The translations under genes and the position numbers were made by a program. A model generated the notes under the pieces. The model did no database searches and was not told the DNA's origin. It saw only the letters and a program-made list of their open reading frames with translations. Source: Thermodesulfovibrionales bacterium (GTDB taxonomy: Bacteria > Nitrospirota > Thermodesulfovibrionia > Thermodesulfovibrionales > SM23-35). From it: DNA of 64,000 nt. Shown piece by piece: positions 1 through 11,102 of this stretch. Within the stretch, counting starts at the first letter, position 1. Each line of letters begins with the position of its first letter. Location: contig JAVHLL010000004.1 of the NCBI GenBank assembly GCA_031082155.1, positions 1 to 64,000 of the forward strand, read 5' to 3'.

Positions 1-105
1 TACACCCTTTTATTTTTTACCTCAAGATTTTTACACAGAAGATTTTACGCTACCCCCTGGCAAAATTTGCTCTCTTTTTAAACTGAGTGAACCGGGCAAA
101 CTGTG

Positions 106-984
106 TTATGCCCTTGGATGATACTTCGAAAATACCTGTTTCAGTCTGTCTGTTGTCACTTTTGTATAGACCTGCGTTGTCGAGATGTCAGAGTGACCGA
201 GCATTTTCTGCACGGAACGGAGGTCAGCTCCTCCTTCAAGGAGATGCGTGGCAAAGGAATGTCTCATCACATGCGGCGAAAGTTCAATGCCAATTTTTCT
301 GCCAAATTTCCTCATAGTCTGCCAGAACCGCTGCCTCGTCATCGGTCTCCCCCTCCCGGTAACAAACAGATAGGGGGAGCGTTTCTTTTTGAGAATCGTA
401 CCCCTCTGGTTTGCTATGTACTGCTTTATTTTTTCTACTGCCTGAATATTTACCGGCACAATCCGCTCCTTCGATCCCTTCCCTATCACCCGGAGGAATC
501 CTGCTTCAAAATTGAAGTCCTCAAGCTTCAGCAACACAAGTTCGCTCACGCGCAGACCGGAAGAATACATCAGTTCGATCATCATTGCATCACGCACGAG
601 GATAGGATTACCCAGGCTGGAGGAGGCGCTCTCCTCAAGCAACGTTTTTATCTCGGTAAAACTCAGCGCCTTGGGCAGACGCTCCCACTTTTTCGGAGAC
701 TGGAGGTTTTCGGATGGGTCGTCTTCGCGCAGGTGTTCGGCAAGAAGGTACCTGCACAAACTCTTCACCGACGAAATGAACCTGCAGATGCTTGAGGTGG
801 CATAACGTTCTGTCCTGAGTTTTTGGATAAAATCAACTATATCGCTTCTTGAAAAAGAACCGGGCGCTTTCTCTTCTGCGGACAGGAACTCAAAAAATTT
901 TCTGAGGTCAAGCCGGTACGATTCGACTGTATTCCGGGAAAGCCCTTTCTCGGCTGAAAGGTATGTGAGAAAATTATTAAGCAT
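106..984 (-). CDS. xerD: Tyrosine recombinase XerD (XerC/XerD family)
   Basis: Site-specific tyrosine recombinase that resolves chromosome dimers at dif with a partner Xer protein at the division septum. The 292-residue length is the usual Xer size. An N-terminal SAM-like core-binding domain (about residues 1-85) is followed by the catalytic domain with the full active-site set: R145 (SSGLRVSELV), K169, H238 and R241 (HVMRH), H264 (LGHSD) and nucleophile Y273. The ATG is preceded by AGGGA on the minus strand. No phage or integron context is seen, which favours a housekeeping Xer. XerC and XerD are hard to separate by eye; XerD is slightly preferred. Confidence 0.9.
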   Translation of the reverse strand: MLNNFLTYLSAEKGLSRNTVESYRLDLRKFFEFLSAEEKAPGSFSRSDIVDFIQKLRTERYATSSICRFISSVKSLCRYLLAEHLREDDPSENLQSPKKWERLPKALSFTEIKTLLEESASSSLGNPILVRDAMMIELMYSSGLRVSELVLLKLEDFNFEAGFLRVIGKGSKERIVPVNIQAVEKIKQYIANQRGTILKKKRSPYLFVTGRGRPMTRQRFWQTMRKFGRKIGIELSPHVMRHSFATHLLEGGADLRSVQKMLGHSDISTTQVYTKVTTDRLKQVFSKYHPRA

Positions 985-1007
985 ATCGTCCCTGTCTTTT
1001 CATAATA

Positions 1008-1733
1008 TCAGGGATTAAATAATTTTTTCATTTCATTTGTATACTGATGCTGTTCATCATAAATATACAAGGGACTTGCAATCCTCATTCCCTGTCTGCC
1101 TCCTCTCACAGCCTCGAGCAGCACTATCTTCGCTTCCGAGTTTCTATCTGAATGCACGAAGCGCAGCCGTTTGGGTTCGATGCCTTTTCTCCCCAGGATA
1201 TCCATAAGTTCAACAAGCCTGTTGGGATGATGAACCACACAGAATCTTCCTTTCGGTTTGAGAATACAAGAGGCAGCTTCGACAAGTCCCATGAGGTTGA
1301 GCATGATTTCATGCCGCGCAATAGCCCTCTCTTCGTCAATATTGATACGGCCGCTTTTCCATTTTCTAAAGGGTGGATTCGCCACAACAAGATCGAACCC
1401 GGCGTGCGCTGACAGGAATGATTGATGAGACGACCAGTGGGTAATATCAGCGTTCACCACATTCATCCGGTCTTCCATGCTGTTGATCCTGATGTTCTGG
1501 CCCGCAAGAGAAGCAAGTCCCGGCTGAATTTCAAAAAGGGTGACGGTTGCATGAAGATATTTTTTGGCGAGAAGGATCCCGACGATGCCTGATCCCGCTC
1601 CGAGGTCTGCGATCGACCTTGCTGTTTTTAGATCGACAAAGTCGAACAGGAGGAGGGCGTCTACTGAAAAACGATACCCTGTCTTTGACTGATATATCTG
1701 TATGTCACGGATACTATCGAGCGTAACTTCCAT
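1008..1733 (-). CDS. tRNA1(Val) adenine-N6 methyltransferase-like protein (TrmN6/YfiC family)
   Basis: SAM-dependent N6-adenine methyltransferase, most like the enzyme that modifies A37 of tRNA-Val. It shows a Rossmann SAM-binding motif (DLGAGSG) and the catalytic NPPF motif (VVANPPFRKW), followed by a short basic segment typical of YfiC. The open frame extends upstream to 1805, but that stretch lies inside a terminator-like hairpin. The internal ATG at 1733 (MEVTLDSI) starts where the family normally begins and has a GGGAAGAG-like site upstream, so it is chosen. Substrate identity is inferred from family. Confidence 0.75.
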   Translation of the reverse strand: MEVTLDSIRDIQIYQSKTGYRFSVDALLLFDFVDLKTARSIADLGAGSGIVGILLAKKYLHATVTLFEIQPGLASLAGQNIRINSMEDRMNVVNADITHWSSHQSFLSAHAGFDLVVANPPFRKWKSGRINIDEERAIARHEIMLNLMGLVEAASCILKPKGRFCVVHHPNRLVELMDILGRKGIEPKRLRFVHSDRNSEAKIVLLEAVRGGRQGMRIASPLYIYDEQHQYTNEMKKLFNP

Positions 1734-1792
1734 GGGAAACTCTTCCCTATATTCCCCGGATGAAGTCAGGATATCCTCTCCCCGGAGAACAG

Positions 1793-1821
1793 AAAGGCCA
1801 TGCATTCTGCATGGCCTTTTT
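1793..1821 (-). terminator. Terminator-like hairpin after the atp operon
   Basis: A perfect 12-bp stem (AAAGGCCATGCA paired with TGCATGGCCTTT) with a 3-nt loop sits 33 bp downstream of the atpC stop. It has A/T flanks on both sides and the longer T run is on the plus strand. It probably ends the atp transcript; its strand preference is uncertain. Confidence 0.6.
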
Positions 1822-1853
1822 CGGTCTACTCTATCGTATGAAAATTTTTCTGT

Positions 1854-2264
1854 TTATCTGAATTTCTCGCCTATCTGCACCCTCGCGACTGCTCTTTCAA
1901 GAGACGACGAAGATCTTGCGAAATCAAATTCTTCTGCCTTCTTCAGTCTTTCATCCGCCCTTTTCATTGCAGCCTTGGCCCTCTCGACATCGATATCTTC
2001 CGATTTTTCTGCGCTGTCAGCAAGAACCATAACTTTATCAGGGCCAACTTCAGCGTATCCCCAGTTTACAAATACATATTTCGTCGTATTCCCTTTTTTA
2101 TATGCGAGCATGCCTATTTTGAGGGTCGTGAAGAAAGGCACATGTCCCGGGAGCACACCAAAGTCACCTTCACTGCCGGTGCAGGTCACTTCATCGACAT
2201 CCTCACTTAAAATAAGGCCGTAAGGGGTAACGATTTCGAGTTGCAATTTATTCTCTTTCTCCAT
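1854..2264 (-). CDS. atpC: ATP synthase F1 epsilon subunit
   Basis: Central-stalk subunit of F1 that couples rotation to catalysis and can inhibit ATP hydrolysis. The 136 residues show the N-terminal beta-sandwich (LEIVTPYGLILSEDVDEV, then GDFGVLPGHVPFFTTL) and a C-terminal helical hairpin rich in Lys and Glu (about residues 85-136). It is the last gene of the atp operon, 47 bp after atpD, with GGAGAG before the ATG. Length is normal. Confidence 0.95.
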   Translation of the reverse strand: MEKENKLQLEIVTPYGLILSEDVDEVTCTGSEGDFGVLPGHVPFFTTLKIGMLAYKKGNTTKYVFVNWGYAEVGPDKVMVLADSAEKSEDIDVERAKAAMKRADERLKKAEEFDFARSSSSLERAVARVQIGEKFR

Positions 2265-2311
2265 GAATAACTCTCCTGCCTAACCGTTTATTTCTTGTAT
2301 CCCTATCTGCT

Positions 2312-3739
<1,428 letters not shown>

Positions 3740-3764
3740 TTAAAATTCGCGAACCCTTAATTCC

Positions 3765-4643
3765 CTAATCCTTCAATGCCTCAACACCGCCGACAATATC
3801 CATCAGTTCTTTGGTAATGGATGCCTGCCTTACTTTATTTGCGAAGAGCGTGACTTTATTGATAAGCTCCGAACAGTTCTTTGTAGCATTTTCCATTGCA
3901 GCCATTCTCGCAGCTTCTTCCGCTGCTGAGGATTCAAGCAGTGATCTGTAAGCCTGTATTTCTATATACTTCGGCAGCAATCTCTCGAATATCGCCGCCC
4001 GCGTGGGCTCATACAGGTAGTCAGCCGTCATGGATTGCTCTTTCTGTCCCTCTTCCTCCGCTAAGGTACCGACAGGTAAAAGTTTTGTTACGGTAACCTG
4101 CTGGGCAATCATCGATTTAAATTCATTGTAGATAACAACAACTTCATCAAAGGTCTCGTTTGTATAATTTTCCACAAGATTCGCTGCAATCTCCTGGGCA
4201 TTGGCATAGGATATTCTTCCGGACAAACCAATCCATGTGTTTCTCATGGTGAAGTTTCTCCTGCGGAAAAAGTCGCGTGCCTTTCTTCCCACCACACTCA
4301 GAGACACCTCGATTCCCTCTTTTTTCAGTTCATCGATATATTTATATGCAGCCTTCAGAATATTTGTATTAAAAGCTCCGCAGAGACCCTTATCGGAGGT
4401 AATTACCAATACTTCTACCGTTTTTCTCGGTCTCAGGGCCAGAAGGGGGTGTATCTCACGTTCTGCAACTTTCGCAAGATCTGACAGGACTGTCTCCATC
4501 CTCTTTGCATAAGGCCTGAAGTTCAGCATGCGGTCCTGCACCTTCCGCATCTTTGCTGCGGCCACCATCTTCATGGCTGCAGTGATCTTTTTTGTACTCT
4601 GGATTGCTTTTAGTCTTTTTCTTATATCCCTTAAAGTTGGCAT
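3765..4643 (-). CDS. atpG: ATP synthase F1 gamma subunit
   Basis: Rotor shaft of F1. The 292 residues start with the conserved helix (LRDIRKRLKAIQSTKKITAAMKMV) and end with the matching C-terminal helix (NKVRQASITKELMDIVGG), which form the coiled coil inside alpha3beta3. It lies 24 bp after atpA. No truncation is seen. Confidence 0.95.
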   Translation of the reverse strand: MPTLRDIRKRLKAIQSTKKITAAMKMVAAAKMRKVQDRMLNFRPYAKRMETVLSDLAKVAEREIHPLLALRPRKTVEVLVITSDKGLCGAFNTNILKAAYKYIDELKKEGIEVSLSVVGRKARDFFRRRNFTMRNTWIGLSGRISYANAQEIAANLVENYTNETFDEVVVIYNEFKSMIAQQVTVTKLLPVGTLAEEEGQKEQSMTADYLYEPTRAAIFERLLPKYIEIQAYRSLLESSAAEEAARMAAMENATKNCSELINKVTLFANKVRQASITKELMDIVGGVEALKD

Positions 4644-4667
4644 TTATCCTCTCCTGTCAAAAACTTA

Positions 4668-6179
4668 TTATGCTGAGAAGGTTTTCTTGAAAGCTGTGAT
4701 TGCCTCGGTAAGTTTTGCTTTAAGGGCGTCATCCAGTGCCTTCTTTTCCATGATCTCTTTCTTCAGGTCCTGTTTTTCAGCCCTGATATATCTCATAAAT
4801 GCTTCCTCAAAGGATCTTACTTTATCAACCGGGATGTCATCGAGAAATCCCTGAGTTCCTGCAAAAATAACAATAATCTGATCGTCAACCGACATCGGAA
4901 CAAACTGGTCCTGTTTCAGGAGTTCAACCATCCTTTGTCCTCTCTGGATCTGGGCAAGGGTTGCCTTGTCGAGGTCAGACGCAAACTGAGCAAAGGCAGC
5001 AAGCTCCCTGTACTGGGCAAGGTCAAGCCTAAGCATACCGGCGACCTGTTTCATGGCTTTTATCTGGGCTGCGCCGCCGACACGGCTGACTGAAAGGCCC
5101 GCGTTCACTGCCGGTCTAATGCCGCCGTAAAAGAGTTCGGGCTCAAGATATATCTGTCCGTCAGTAATAGAGATAACGTTTGTCGGAATATATCCGGAAA
5201 CGTCACCAGCCTGTGTTTCAATAACAGGAATCGCTGTCAGTGAACCTGCTCCCATATCATCGCTCATCTTCGCTGCCCTTTCGAGAAGCCTTGAATGAAG
5301 ATAGAAGACGTCACCGGGATAAGCCTCACGTGAAGGAGGACGTCTCAGAATCAGGGAAAGCTGCCTGTAGGCCTGTGCCTGTTTGGTCAGATCATCATAT
5401 GCAATAAAGGCGGCCTTACCGCTATCCCTGAAATATTCACCCATCGTACAACCTACGTAAGGAGCAATATATTGTAGTGGTGCAGGCTCACTCGCTGTTG
5501 CAACAACAACGATTGTGTGCTCAAGCGCACCCATTTCTTCGAGTTTTTTGACGGTATTCACGACAGCGGGTCTCCGCTGTCCGACTGCAACGTATATGCA
5601 GGTAACATCCCCGCCTTTCTGATTGATAATTGTATCAATAAGGATGGCTGTCTTTCCGATCTGGCGGTCACCAATGCAAAGCTCTCTCTGTCCCCTTCCG
5701 ATCGGGATCATGGCATCGATTGCCTTAAGGCCTGTCTGGAGGGGCTCATGAACCGGTTTCCTCTTAATGATACCCGGTGCAACAACCTCCACCTTCCGGG
5801 TATTTTTTGCATTGAGCGGGCCCTTGCCGTCAATCGGCTGTCCGATTGCGTTGACAACTCTTCCCCTTAATTCCTCTCCGACCGGGACTTCCATAACCTT
5901 GCCGGTGCGTTTGACAATATCGCCTTCTTTGACCAGCTTGTCCTCACCAAAGAGAACAGCACCGACCGAATCCTCTTCCAGGTTTAATGCCATTCCGAAA
6001 ACACCGTTCGGGAACTCGAGCATCTCCATGGCCATGCAATTGTCGAGTCCATACACCTTTGCGACACCGTCACCGATATAGGTAACCGTACCGATTTCAC
6101 TGACGTCAACCTTCTTCTCAAAATCCGTGATCTGCTTCTTTAAAAGTGCACTTATTTCTTCTGTTTTGATTTCTGGCAT
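4668..6179 (-). CDS. atpA: ATP synthase F1 alpha subunit
   Basis: Non-catalytic nucleotide-binding subunit of F1. The 503 residues contain the P-loop GDRQIGKTA (about 170-178) and the conserved [13 protein letters not shown] and [14 protein letters not shown] blocks. It follows atpH by 4 bp, showing translational coupling. Standard length. Confidence 0.97.
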   Translation of the reverse strand: MPEIKTEEISALLKKQITDFEKKVDVSEIGTVTYIGDGVAKVYGLDNCMAMEMLEFPNGVFGMALNLEEDSVGAVLFGEDKLVKEGDIVKRTGKVMEVPVGEELRGRVVNAIGQPIDGKGPLNAKNTRKVEVVAPGIIKRKPVHEPLQTGLKAIDAMIPIGRGQRELCIGDRQIGKTAILIDTIINQKGGDVTCIYVAVGQRRPAVVNTVKKLEEMGALEHTIVVVATASEPAPLQYIAPYVGCTMGEYFRDSGKAAFIAYDDLTKQAQAYRQLSLILRRPPSREAYPGDVFYLHSRLLERAAKMSDDMGAGSLTAIPVIETQAGDVSGYIPTNVISITDGQIYLEPELFYGGIRPAVNAGLSVSRVGGAAQIKAMKQVAGMLRLDLAQYRELAAFAQFASDLDKATLAQIQRGQRMVELLKQDQFVPMSVDDQIIVIFAGTQGFLDDIPVDKVRSFEEAFMRYIRAEKQDLKKEIMEKKALDDALKAKLTEAITAFKKTFSA

Positions 6180-6183
6180 AATT

Positions 6184-6723
6184 TCACCCCTTTATTAGCT
6201 CATCTTTTAAAAGCCTTAACTGGCCCTTTATGCTGGTATCATACATGGTGCTCCCCATTTTGATGAGGATTCCTCCAAGAAGAGAAGGATCTATTACATA
6301 TTCCAGATCCACATCCCTGTCGGTCATTTTTTTGAGAGATGCTTTCAGTGTATTCTCACGGTCCTTACTGATTTCAATGGGAGTCATTACGACTGCTTTC
6401 GCCCTCTTCTGTTTTTCGAGATAGAGATTTGTGGCAATTCTGATAATATCAGAGAGCGCTGCGATAACCCCTACCTCTGTAATGTGCAGAACAAACCTGA
6501 CTGTACTTTCTGACAGTTTCAGTTTTTCTGTGAGAGATTTAATAACGGATGCCCTCTCCTCAGAGGTGAATGTCGGGTTAATTAAGAGACTTCTGAACTC
6601 CTTACTCCTGACCATAAGGTCATTAATTGAAATAAGTTCGGTAAGCGCCTGAGGTGCGTTTTCCATTCCGACGTTCCTCAGCAATGCCTTCGCATATCTG
6701 TTTGCTTCTTTTACTGGTTTCAA
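6184..6723 (-). CDS. atpH: ATP synthase F1 delta subunit
   Basis: Peripheral-stalk subunit joining the b/b' dimer to the top of F1 (OSCP homologue). 179 residues. It opens with the conserved ANRYAKALL helix and ends with the [21 protein letters not shown] signature. It overlaps atpF by 4 bp and ends 4 bp before atpA. Confidence 0.95.
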   Translation of the reverse strand: MKPVKEANRYAKALLRNVGMENAPQALTELISINDLMVRSKEFRSLLINPTFTSEERASVIKSLTEKLKLSESTVRFVLHITEVGVIAALSDIIRIATNLYLEKQKRAKAVVMTPIEISKDRENTLKASLKKMTDRDVDLEYVIDPSLLGGILIKMGSTMYDTSIKGQLRLLKDELIKG

Positions 6724-7310
6724 CCTCTGCCTCCTATCTTGACAAGAGAATCTTCAAGGAGCTTTTCCTGCTCTTCCTTTGTCATTTTCTCTTTCAGCTT
6801 CTTCTCAGCAAGTTCCATCGCCAGTTCAACAGCCTCTGCCTTGATCACTTCTTTGGCATGTTTCAGTTCAAACTCTATATTCGTTTTCGCCTGTTCAATT
6901 ATTTTAGCCTGAAGCCTGGCGCTCTCTTCTATTATCCTGGTCCTCTCCAGTTCACCGGACTTCTGGGCAGCTGCGACGATAGCTTTTATCTCTTCATCCT
7001 TTGTCTTCAGTTTTTGTTCGACTTCCTGCATCGCCTTAAGTGCAGCCTCTTTTGCCTCTTTTGCCTCTTTCAGGGTCTTTTCTATTAATTCTGTCCTCTG
7101 CCTGAGGGCATTCTGGACAGGCGTCTTGCCGAACTTCCAGAGGATAATGATGAGGACACCAAAATTGATAATCTTCCACATGTAATCTTTCCACAGCGGG
7201 GTATGGGCTTCTTCGCCGCTGCTTGCGAATGCTACCGCGGTAGTTGCGAGGGTAAAAACGCAAAAAGCAAAGAGGGGGAAAAGTTTGTTGTTCTTCTTCA
7301 TCTCTCTCAT
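6720..7310 (-). CDS. atpF: ATP synthase F0 b subunit, with signal-peptide-like N-terminus
   Basis: Peripheral-stalk subunit. The 196 residues begin with a cleavable-looking hydrophobic segment (about residues 9-29, ending AFASSGEE), then a second hydrophobic helix (IINFGVLIIILWKF) and a long charged coiled coil. This signal-plus-anchor layout is longer than the classic b subunit and is seen in lineages that encode b and b' separately. It overlaps both neighbours by 4 bp. A second ATG lies 9 bp inside. Confidence 0.9.
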   Translation of the reverse strand: MREMKKNNKLFPLFAFCVFTLATTAVAFASSGEEAHTPLWKDYMWKIINFGVLIIILWKFGKTPVQNALRQRTELIEKTLKEAKEAKEAALKAMQEVEQKLKTKDEEIKAIVAAAQKSGELERTRIIEESARLQAKIIEQAKTNIEFELKHAKEVIKAEAVELAMELAEKKLKEKMTKEEQEKLLEDSLVKIGGRG

Positions 7311-7726
7311 ACCTTCACCAGCTTTCTGACAATTTCATCTGAGAATTTATCCACATCAGCCCTTAACGCCTGCCTTGCCTTTTCAGCATCCGCCTTAATC
7401 TCCGCCTTTGCCTTCTCAAGGATGGAAACAGCTTCAGTCTCGGCAGCGGAGAGGACTTCTTTTTGCTTCTGAACCCCTTCTGTCCTGAGTACCTCAAAAG
7501 TCTCCTTGGCCTTGCTCCTGGCATCACCAAGCTCTTTATTGAGTCTTGCAATGTTTTCCTCCCGCTTGGTACTCATGTCCCTAGCGGCATCGAGGTCTCC
7601 CTTGACGGTATCATCTCTTTGCTTGAAGATCTTGAGGAGGGGCTGAAAAAGGATGGAATTTAAAATGAAGAGCAATACAAGAAAATTGATCAGCATGACA
7701 ATAAAAGTCCAATTAAGCTCTAGCAT
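7307..7726 (-). CDS. ATP synthase F0 b' subunit
   Basis: Second peripheral-stalk subunit, expected to dimerise with the b subunit encoded next. 139 residues: an N-terminal transmembrane helix (WTFIVMLINFLVLLFILNSILF) then an unbroken charged coiled coil. First gene of the atp operon, with GGAAGG before the ATG and a promoter 40 bp upstream. The F0 a and c genes (atpB, atpE) are not in this operon and must lie elsewhere. Confidence 0.9.
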   Translation of the reverse strand: MLELNWTFIVMLINFLVLLFILNSILFQPLLKIFKQRDDTVKGDLDAARDMSTKREENIARLNKELGDARSKAKETFEVLRTEGVQKQKEVLSAAETEAVSILEKAKAEIKADAEKARQALRADVDKFSDEIVRKLVKV

Positions 7727-7766
7727 ATTTCACCTTCCGTCTTGTAGTTTATAGAGAAGCGAAACC

Positions 7767-7796
7767 AGCATACCACAGCCAAAAAAAGATTGTCAA
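7767..7796 (-). promoter_or_regulatory. Promoter of the atp operon
   Basis: On the minus strand, a consensus -35 TTGACA (7791-7796) is separated by 18 bp from -10 TATGCT (7767-7772), giving a start about 30-35 nt before the first ATG. Part of the 225-bp divergent region shared with bioF. Confidence 0.7.
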
Positions 7797-7951
7797 GAGG
7801 TTTTTAAATTGGGAAAAAGGGCTTTGTAAATTTAAAAAATATACAAATCAGGCATTTTTATAGTGATAAGGATTATGCGTCGTTGCCTCCTCCTTTTCCC
7901 GTGCTTGCAACCACAATATCACAAGAAGGATGATGTGGTACAATATTTCTG

Positions 7952-9106
7952 ATGTTTCGGGCAAAACTCGAAATATTGAGAGAACACAACCTCATCAGGG
8001 AATTACGGGACAGAGAGTCACGGCAGGGACCCGTGATCCTGTTCCATAATAAACCGTACGTGAACTTTGCGTCCAACGACTATCTCGGTCTTTCCAGTCA
8101 TCCGTATCTCATTAAAAGAATAAAACAGTCTCTCGACTCTTTCGGGTTCGGGGCAGGTGCATCGAGGCTTCTCGGCGGAGGCACTCTCCTGCACCGCGAA
8201 CTTGAAATAAAAGTCGCCTCCTTCAAGGAGACCGAATCAGCACTCGTATTCAATTCAGGATACGCTGCAAATACCAGCCTCATCCCTGCACTTGCAGGCG
8301 AAGATACCGCGATCTTCAGCGACGAACTCAATCATGCAAGCATCGTTGACGGGTGCAGGCTCAGCAAAGCCGGTATCTTTGTTTTCAGGCACCGTGATAT
8401 TTCACATCTCGATGAATTAATAAAAAAAAATGCGGCGCAAAAGAACATAATCATAACCGATACCGTATTCAGCATGAACGGCGATCTTGCGCCCTTAAGA
8501 GACCTGTACGACCTCTGCCGCCGTTATACCTGTGATCTTCCCTCTCATAATTCTCTTCTTCTGTATCTGGATGAAGCGCACAGTACAGGAGTCCTCGGCA
8601 CAGGGAAAGGTGCACTAAATCACTTCGGACTGAAACCGGAACCATGGGTCATACAGATGGGCACGTTTTCAAAAGCCTTTGGCTCCTTCGGCGCGTTTGC
8701 CGCCGGCACAAAAGATATCATCCAATGGGCAGAAAACACCGCCCGCAGTTTCATCTATTCGACTGCATTGCCATCATGTGTCGTTGCTGCTTCACTCGCC
8801 TCATTTGACATCATCGCGAATGACACTTCATTATTAAAAAAACTGTGGTCAAACAGGGAAAAAATTGTTAAGGGTATTCAGGACTGCGGTTATGATACCG
8901 GGCAGAGTGAAACTCCAATTATTCCAATCATGACAGGAACGGTCGAAAATACCCTCCGCATATCGGAGCGCCTTTTCGAAAACGGAATTTACGCTCCGGC
9001 AATACGGCCGCCAACAGTAAGAGAACCAAGAATACGAGTTACCGTAACCGCCGCACATACTGACAAACATATTGAGAGACTGATTGAAGCACTGAAAAAA
9101 GCATAG
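7952..9106 (+). CDS. bioF: 8-amino-7-oxononanoate synthase
   Basis: PLP enzyme condensing pimeloyl thioester with L-alanine in biotin synthesis. 384 residues, the usual length. Visible are NDYLGLSSHP, GFGAGASRLLGG, DEAHSTGVLG and the PLP-lysine motif TFSKAFGSFG (Lys near residue 240). bioD lies 140 bp downstream. No Shine-Dalgarno precedes the ATG; TACAAT (7939-7944) ends 7 nt before it, so the mRNA may be leaderless. Confidence 0.93.
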   Translation: MFRAKLEILREHNLIRELRDRESRQGPVILFHNKPYVNFASNDYLGLSSHPYLIKRIKQSLDSFGFGAGASRLLGGGTLLHRELEIKVASFKETESALVFNSGYAANTSLIPALAGEDTAIFSDELNHASIVDGCRLSKAGIFVFRHRDISHLDELIKKNAAQKNIIITDTVFSMNGDLAPLRDLYDLCRRYTCDLPSHNSLLLYLDEAHSTGVLGTGKGALNHFGLKPEPWVIQMGTFSKAFGSFGAFAAGTKDIIQWAENTARSFIYSTALPSCVVAASLASFDIIANDTSLLKKLWSNREKIVKGIQDCGYDTGQSETPIIPIMTGTVENTLRISERLFENGIYAPAIRPPTVREPRIRVTVTAAHTDKHIERLIEALKKA

Positions 9107-9112
9107 GGCTAT

Positions 9113-9228
9113 GGAAATTCTAAATACTAATATCGAAATCCCAAACAAATTCAAAATTCAAATACCTAAAATTTTGAGATTATGAAATTCGGATTTGTTT
9201 AGAATTTAGCATTTAGGATTTCGTATTC
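9113..9228. repeat. AT-rich imperfect inverted repeat between bioF and bioD
   Basis: The gap contains an A/T-rich block whose left part (AATTCTAAATACTAATATCG, then CAAACAAATTC) is roughly the inverse of its right part (GGATTTGTTTAGAATTTAGC, then ATTTAGGATTTCG). It resembles dispersed AATTC/TTAGAATTT elements seen in many environmental genomes. No gene is seen in it. Confidence 0.5.
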
Positions 9229-9246
9229 TTCAAGGACGGGAATTTT

Positions 9247-9951
9247 ATGGCAAAGGGTTTCTTTATAACAGGCACAGACACAGGGGTAGGAAAAACTATC
9301 ATCACCGGCGCATTGATCCTGGGTCTCAGGCTCCTCGGCATCAAGGCATGCGGGATGAAGCCTGTAGAAACCGGGTGTCTCAGGGAAGGCGATGTCCTTG
9401 TACCGTCAGACGGAATGTTCATAAAAACCATCGCACATATGGATGAATCCGTTCATCTTGTCTCTCCCTGTTGCTTCGAAAAACCGCTCTCCCCTCTGAC
9501 AGCATCGCAGATTGAGGGGACACCGGTCGACCTCGCAAAAATAACAAAAGCATATGATCAACTTCGGGCAATATATGATGCAGTGGTCATCGAGGGTATC
9601 GGCGGACTCATGGTTCCGGTAAGGCAGGATTATTTGGTACTCGACCTTGCAAAAGAATTCGGTTTACCGGTGGTCGTTGTTTCAAGACCGGGACTCGGCA
9701 CACTGAACCACACGATGCTTACTGTTGACTGTGCAATCAAGGCAGGTCTTCCCGTTGCCGGGATCATCATCAATTACCATTACCCGCCCGAGGATACAAT
9801 TGCGGAAGAGACAAATCCCGAGACACTGCAGCAGATCAGCCCGGTACCAGTCATCGGCATCTTCCCCTATCTCCGGGACTTCGACATGAGAAGTATTGAA
9901 AAAGCGGTTGTAAAAAATCTAAACATGGAAATCATAAGGAAATATATATAA
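9247..9951 (+). CDS. bioD: Dethiobiotin synthetase
   Basis: ATP-dependent carboxylase closing the ureido ring of dethiobiotin, the penultimate step of biotin synthesis. 234 residues. The P-loop GTDTGVGKT is at about 9-17, with KPVETG and the EGIGGLMVPV segment as in the family. An AAGGACGGGAA site precedes the ATG. It ends inside a strong terminator stem. Confidence 0.95.
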   Translation: MAKGFFITGTDTGVGKTIITGALILGLRLLGIKACGMKPVETGCLREGDVLVPSDGMFIKTIAHMDESVHLVSPCCFEKPLSPLTASQIEGTPVDLAKITKAYDQLRAIYDAVVIEGIGGLMVPVRQDYLVLDLAKEFGLPVVVVSRPGLGTLNHTMLTVDCAIKAGLPVAGIIINYHYPPEDTIAEETNPETLQQISPVPVIGIFPYLRDFDMRSIEKAVVKNLNMEIIRKYI

Positions 9952-9986
9952 AAAGGGGAGATCATTCTAGATGGTCTCCCCTTTTT
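9950..9986. terminator. Bidirectional terminator between bioD and dapA
   Basis: A perfect 12-bp stem AAAAAGGGGAGA / TCTCCCCTTTTT with a 13-nt loop lies between the convergent ends of bioD and dapA. It has an A run on one side and a T run on the other, so it can serve both strands. Confidence 0.85.
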
Positions 9987-10013
9987 ATATTGCATTCCGT
10001 CTTCGATTGTCTA

Positions 10014-10886
10014 TTAAATCAGCTTGTAATCTTTCAGCACCTTCTTCAGTTTTTCTTTATTGGCGGGCGACATTTCACAGAGCGGAAGCCTAAACTCTTC
10101 CTGTATCTTCCCCATCATCGCAAGCGCTGTCTTTACGGGGATCGGGTTCGTCTCGATGAACATCGCCGCATTGAGAGGCTCAAGCATAAAATGTATCTCC
10201 CTGGCCTTGTCATACTGGCCTTTCAGCATATACGCGCACATCTTCGAGATCTCTTTCGGCATCACATTCGCAGATACCGAGATGGTACCCTTACCGCCGA
10301 GCGCCATGAGGGGAAGGGTAGTGAAGTCATCGCCGGATATGACAGTAATCTTCTTGCCGCAGAGCCTGATAACCTCGCTTACCTGTTTCATATCGCCTGT
10401 CGCCTCTTTGATTGCGACGATATTCTTTATCTCTGCAAGCCGCGCAACAGTGGAGGGCAGAATATTCACCGCCGTCCTGCCGGGAACATTATAAAGAACT
10501 AAGGGCATATCAATCTTTTCGGCGACAAGTTTGTAGTGCCGGTAAAGACCTTCCTGCGTCGGCTTATTATAATAGGGCGCCACAAGCAGAGCGGCATCAG
10601 CGCCTGATTTTTTCGCATGTGCTGTGATCTCGATCGTCTCATCAGTAGAATTTGCCCCGGTTCCTGCGATCACCGGGATCTTCTTGTTCACAACCTTGAC
10701 TGCAATCTCGATAACCCTGTAATGCTCTTTATAATCGAGGGTTGAAGCCTCGCCAGTTGTGCCGCAAGGGACTATCGCATTGGTGCCCTGGGATATATGC
10801 CATTCTATGAGGTCGCCGAATGCCTTTTCATCCACCTTCCCCTTCTTAAAAGGTGTTACGATTGCGACAATTGACCCTTTCAACAT
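10014..10886 (-). CDS. dapA: 4-hydroxy-tetrahydrodipicolinate synthase
   Basis: Condenses pyruvate with aspartate semialdehyde, the first committed step of lysine/DAP synthesis. 290 residues of TIM-barrel type. Schiff-base K160 (VAIKEATGD), Y132 (LYNVPGRT) and the T43-T44 pair (CGTTGEAS) are all present. It lies 216 bp after dapF on the same strand, so it may have its own promoter. Confidence 0.96.
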   Translation of the reverse strand: MLKGSIVAIVTPFKKGKVDEKAFGDLIEWHISQGTNAIVPCGTTGEASTLDYKEHYRVIEIAVKVVNKKIPVIAGTGANSTDETIEITAHAKKSGADAALLVAPYYNKPTQEGLYRHYKLVAEKIDMPLVLYNVPGRTAVNILPSTVARLAEIKNIVAIKEATGDMKQVSEVIRLCGKKITVISGDDFTTLPLMALGGKGTISVSANVMPKEISKMCAYMLKGQYDKAREIHFMLEPLNAAMFIETNPIPVKTALAMMGKIQEEFRLPLCEMSPANKEKLKKVLKDYKLI

Positions 10887-11007
10887 GACCGTCTCCTTTT
10901 TTGCATGTTTATACTTATTTCATCCCCTCCCGGTTTCCTATGGAATGACCTGTTTTCCGAAATCTGTTTTAGAGATGAAAGACCGCTTCTTCTTCCTACC
11001 AATTCTA

Positions 11008-11024
11008 TCAGAAGTCACTTCTGA
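11008..11024. promoter_or_regulatory. 17-bp perfect palindrome upstream of dapA
   Basis: TCAGAAGTCACTTCTGA is a perfect dyad of 8-bp arms around one central base, in the 216-bp gap between dapF and dapA. It could be an operator or a small hairpin. The rest of the gap shows no clear feature and no recognisable lysine riboswitch. Confidence 0.35.
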
Positions 11025-11102
11025 AAAGAAGTGTAAGGATATGTTCCCGCTGATTTTACAAAACCAGGCGCAATGTTCTTTGTAATTGGACGCCCTGCTG
11101 GT

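Noticed and set aside
103-795. 230-codon open frame opposite xerD
   Set aside because: It is the complement of a fully motif-bearing recombinase gene and shows no domain or ribosome site.
1734-1805. N-terminal extension of the TrmN6-like gene to 1805
   Set aside because: It reads through the atp terminator hairpin and is not family-like; ATG 1733 fits better.
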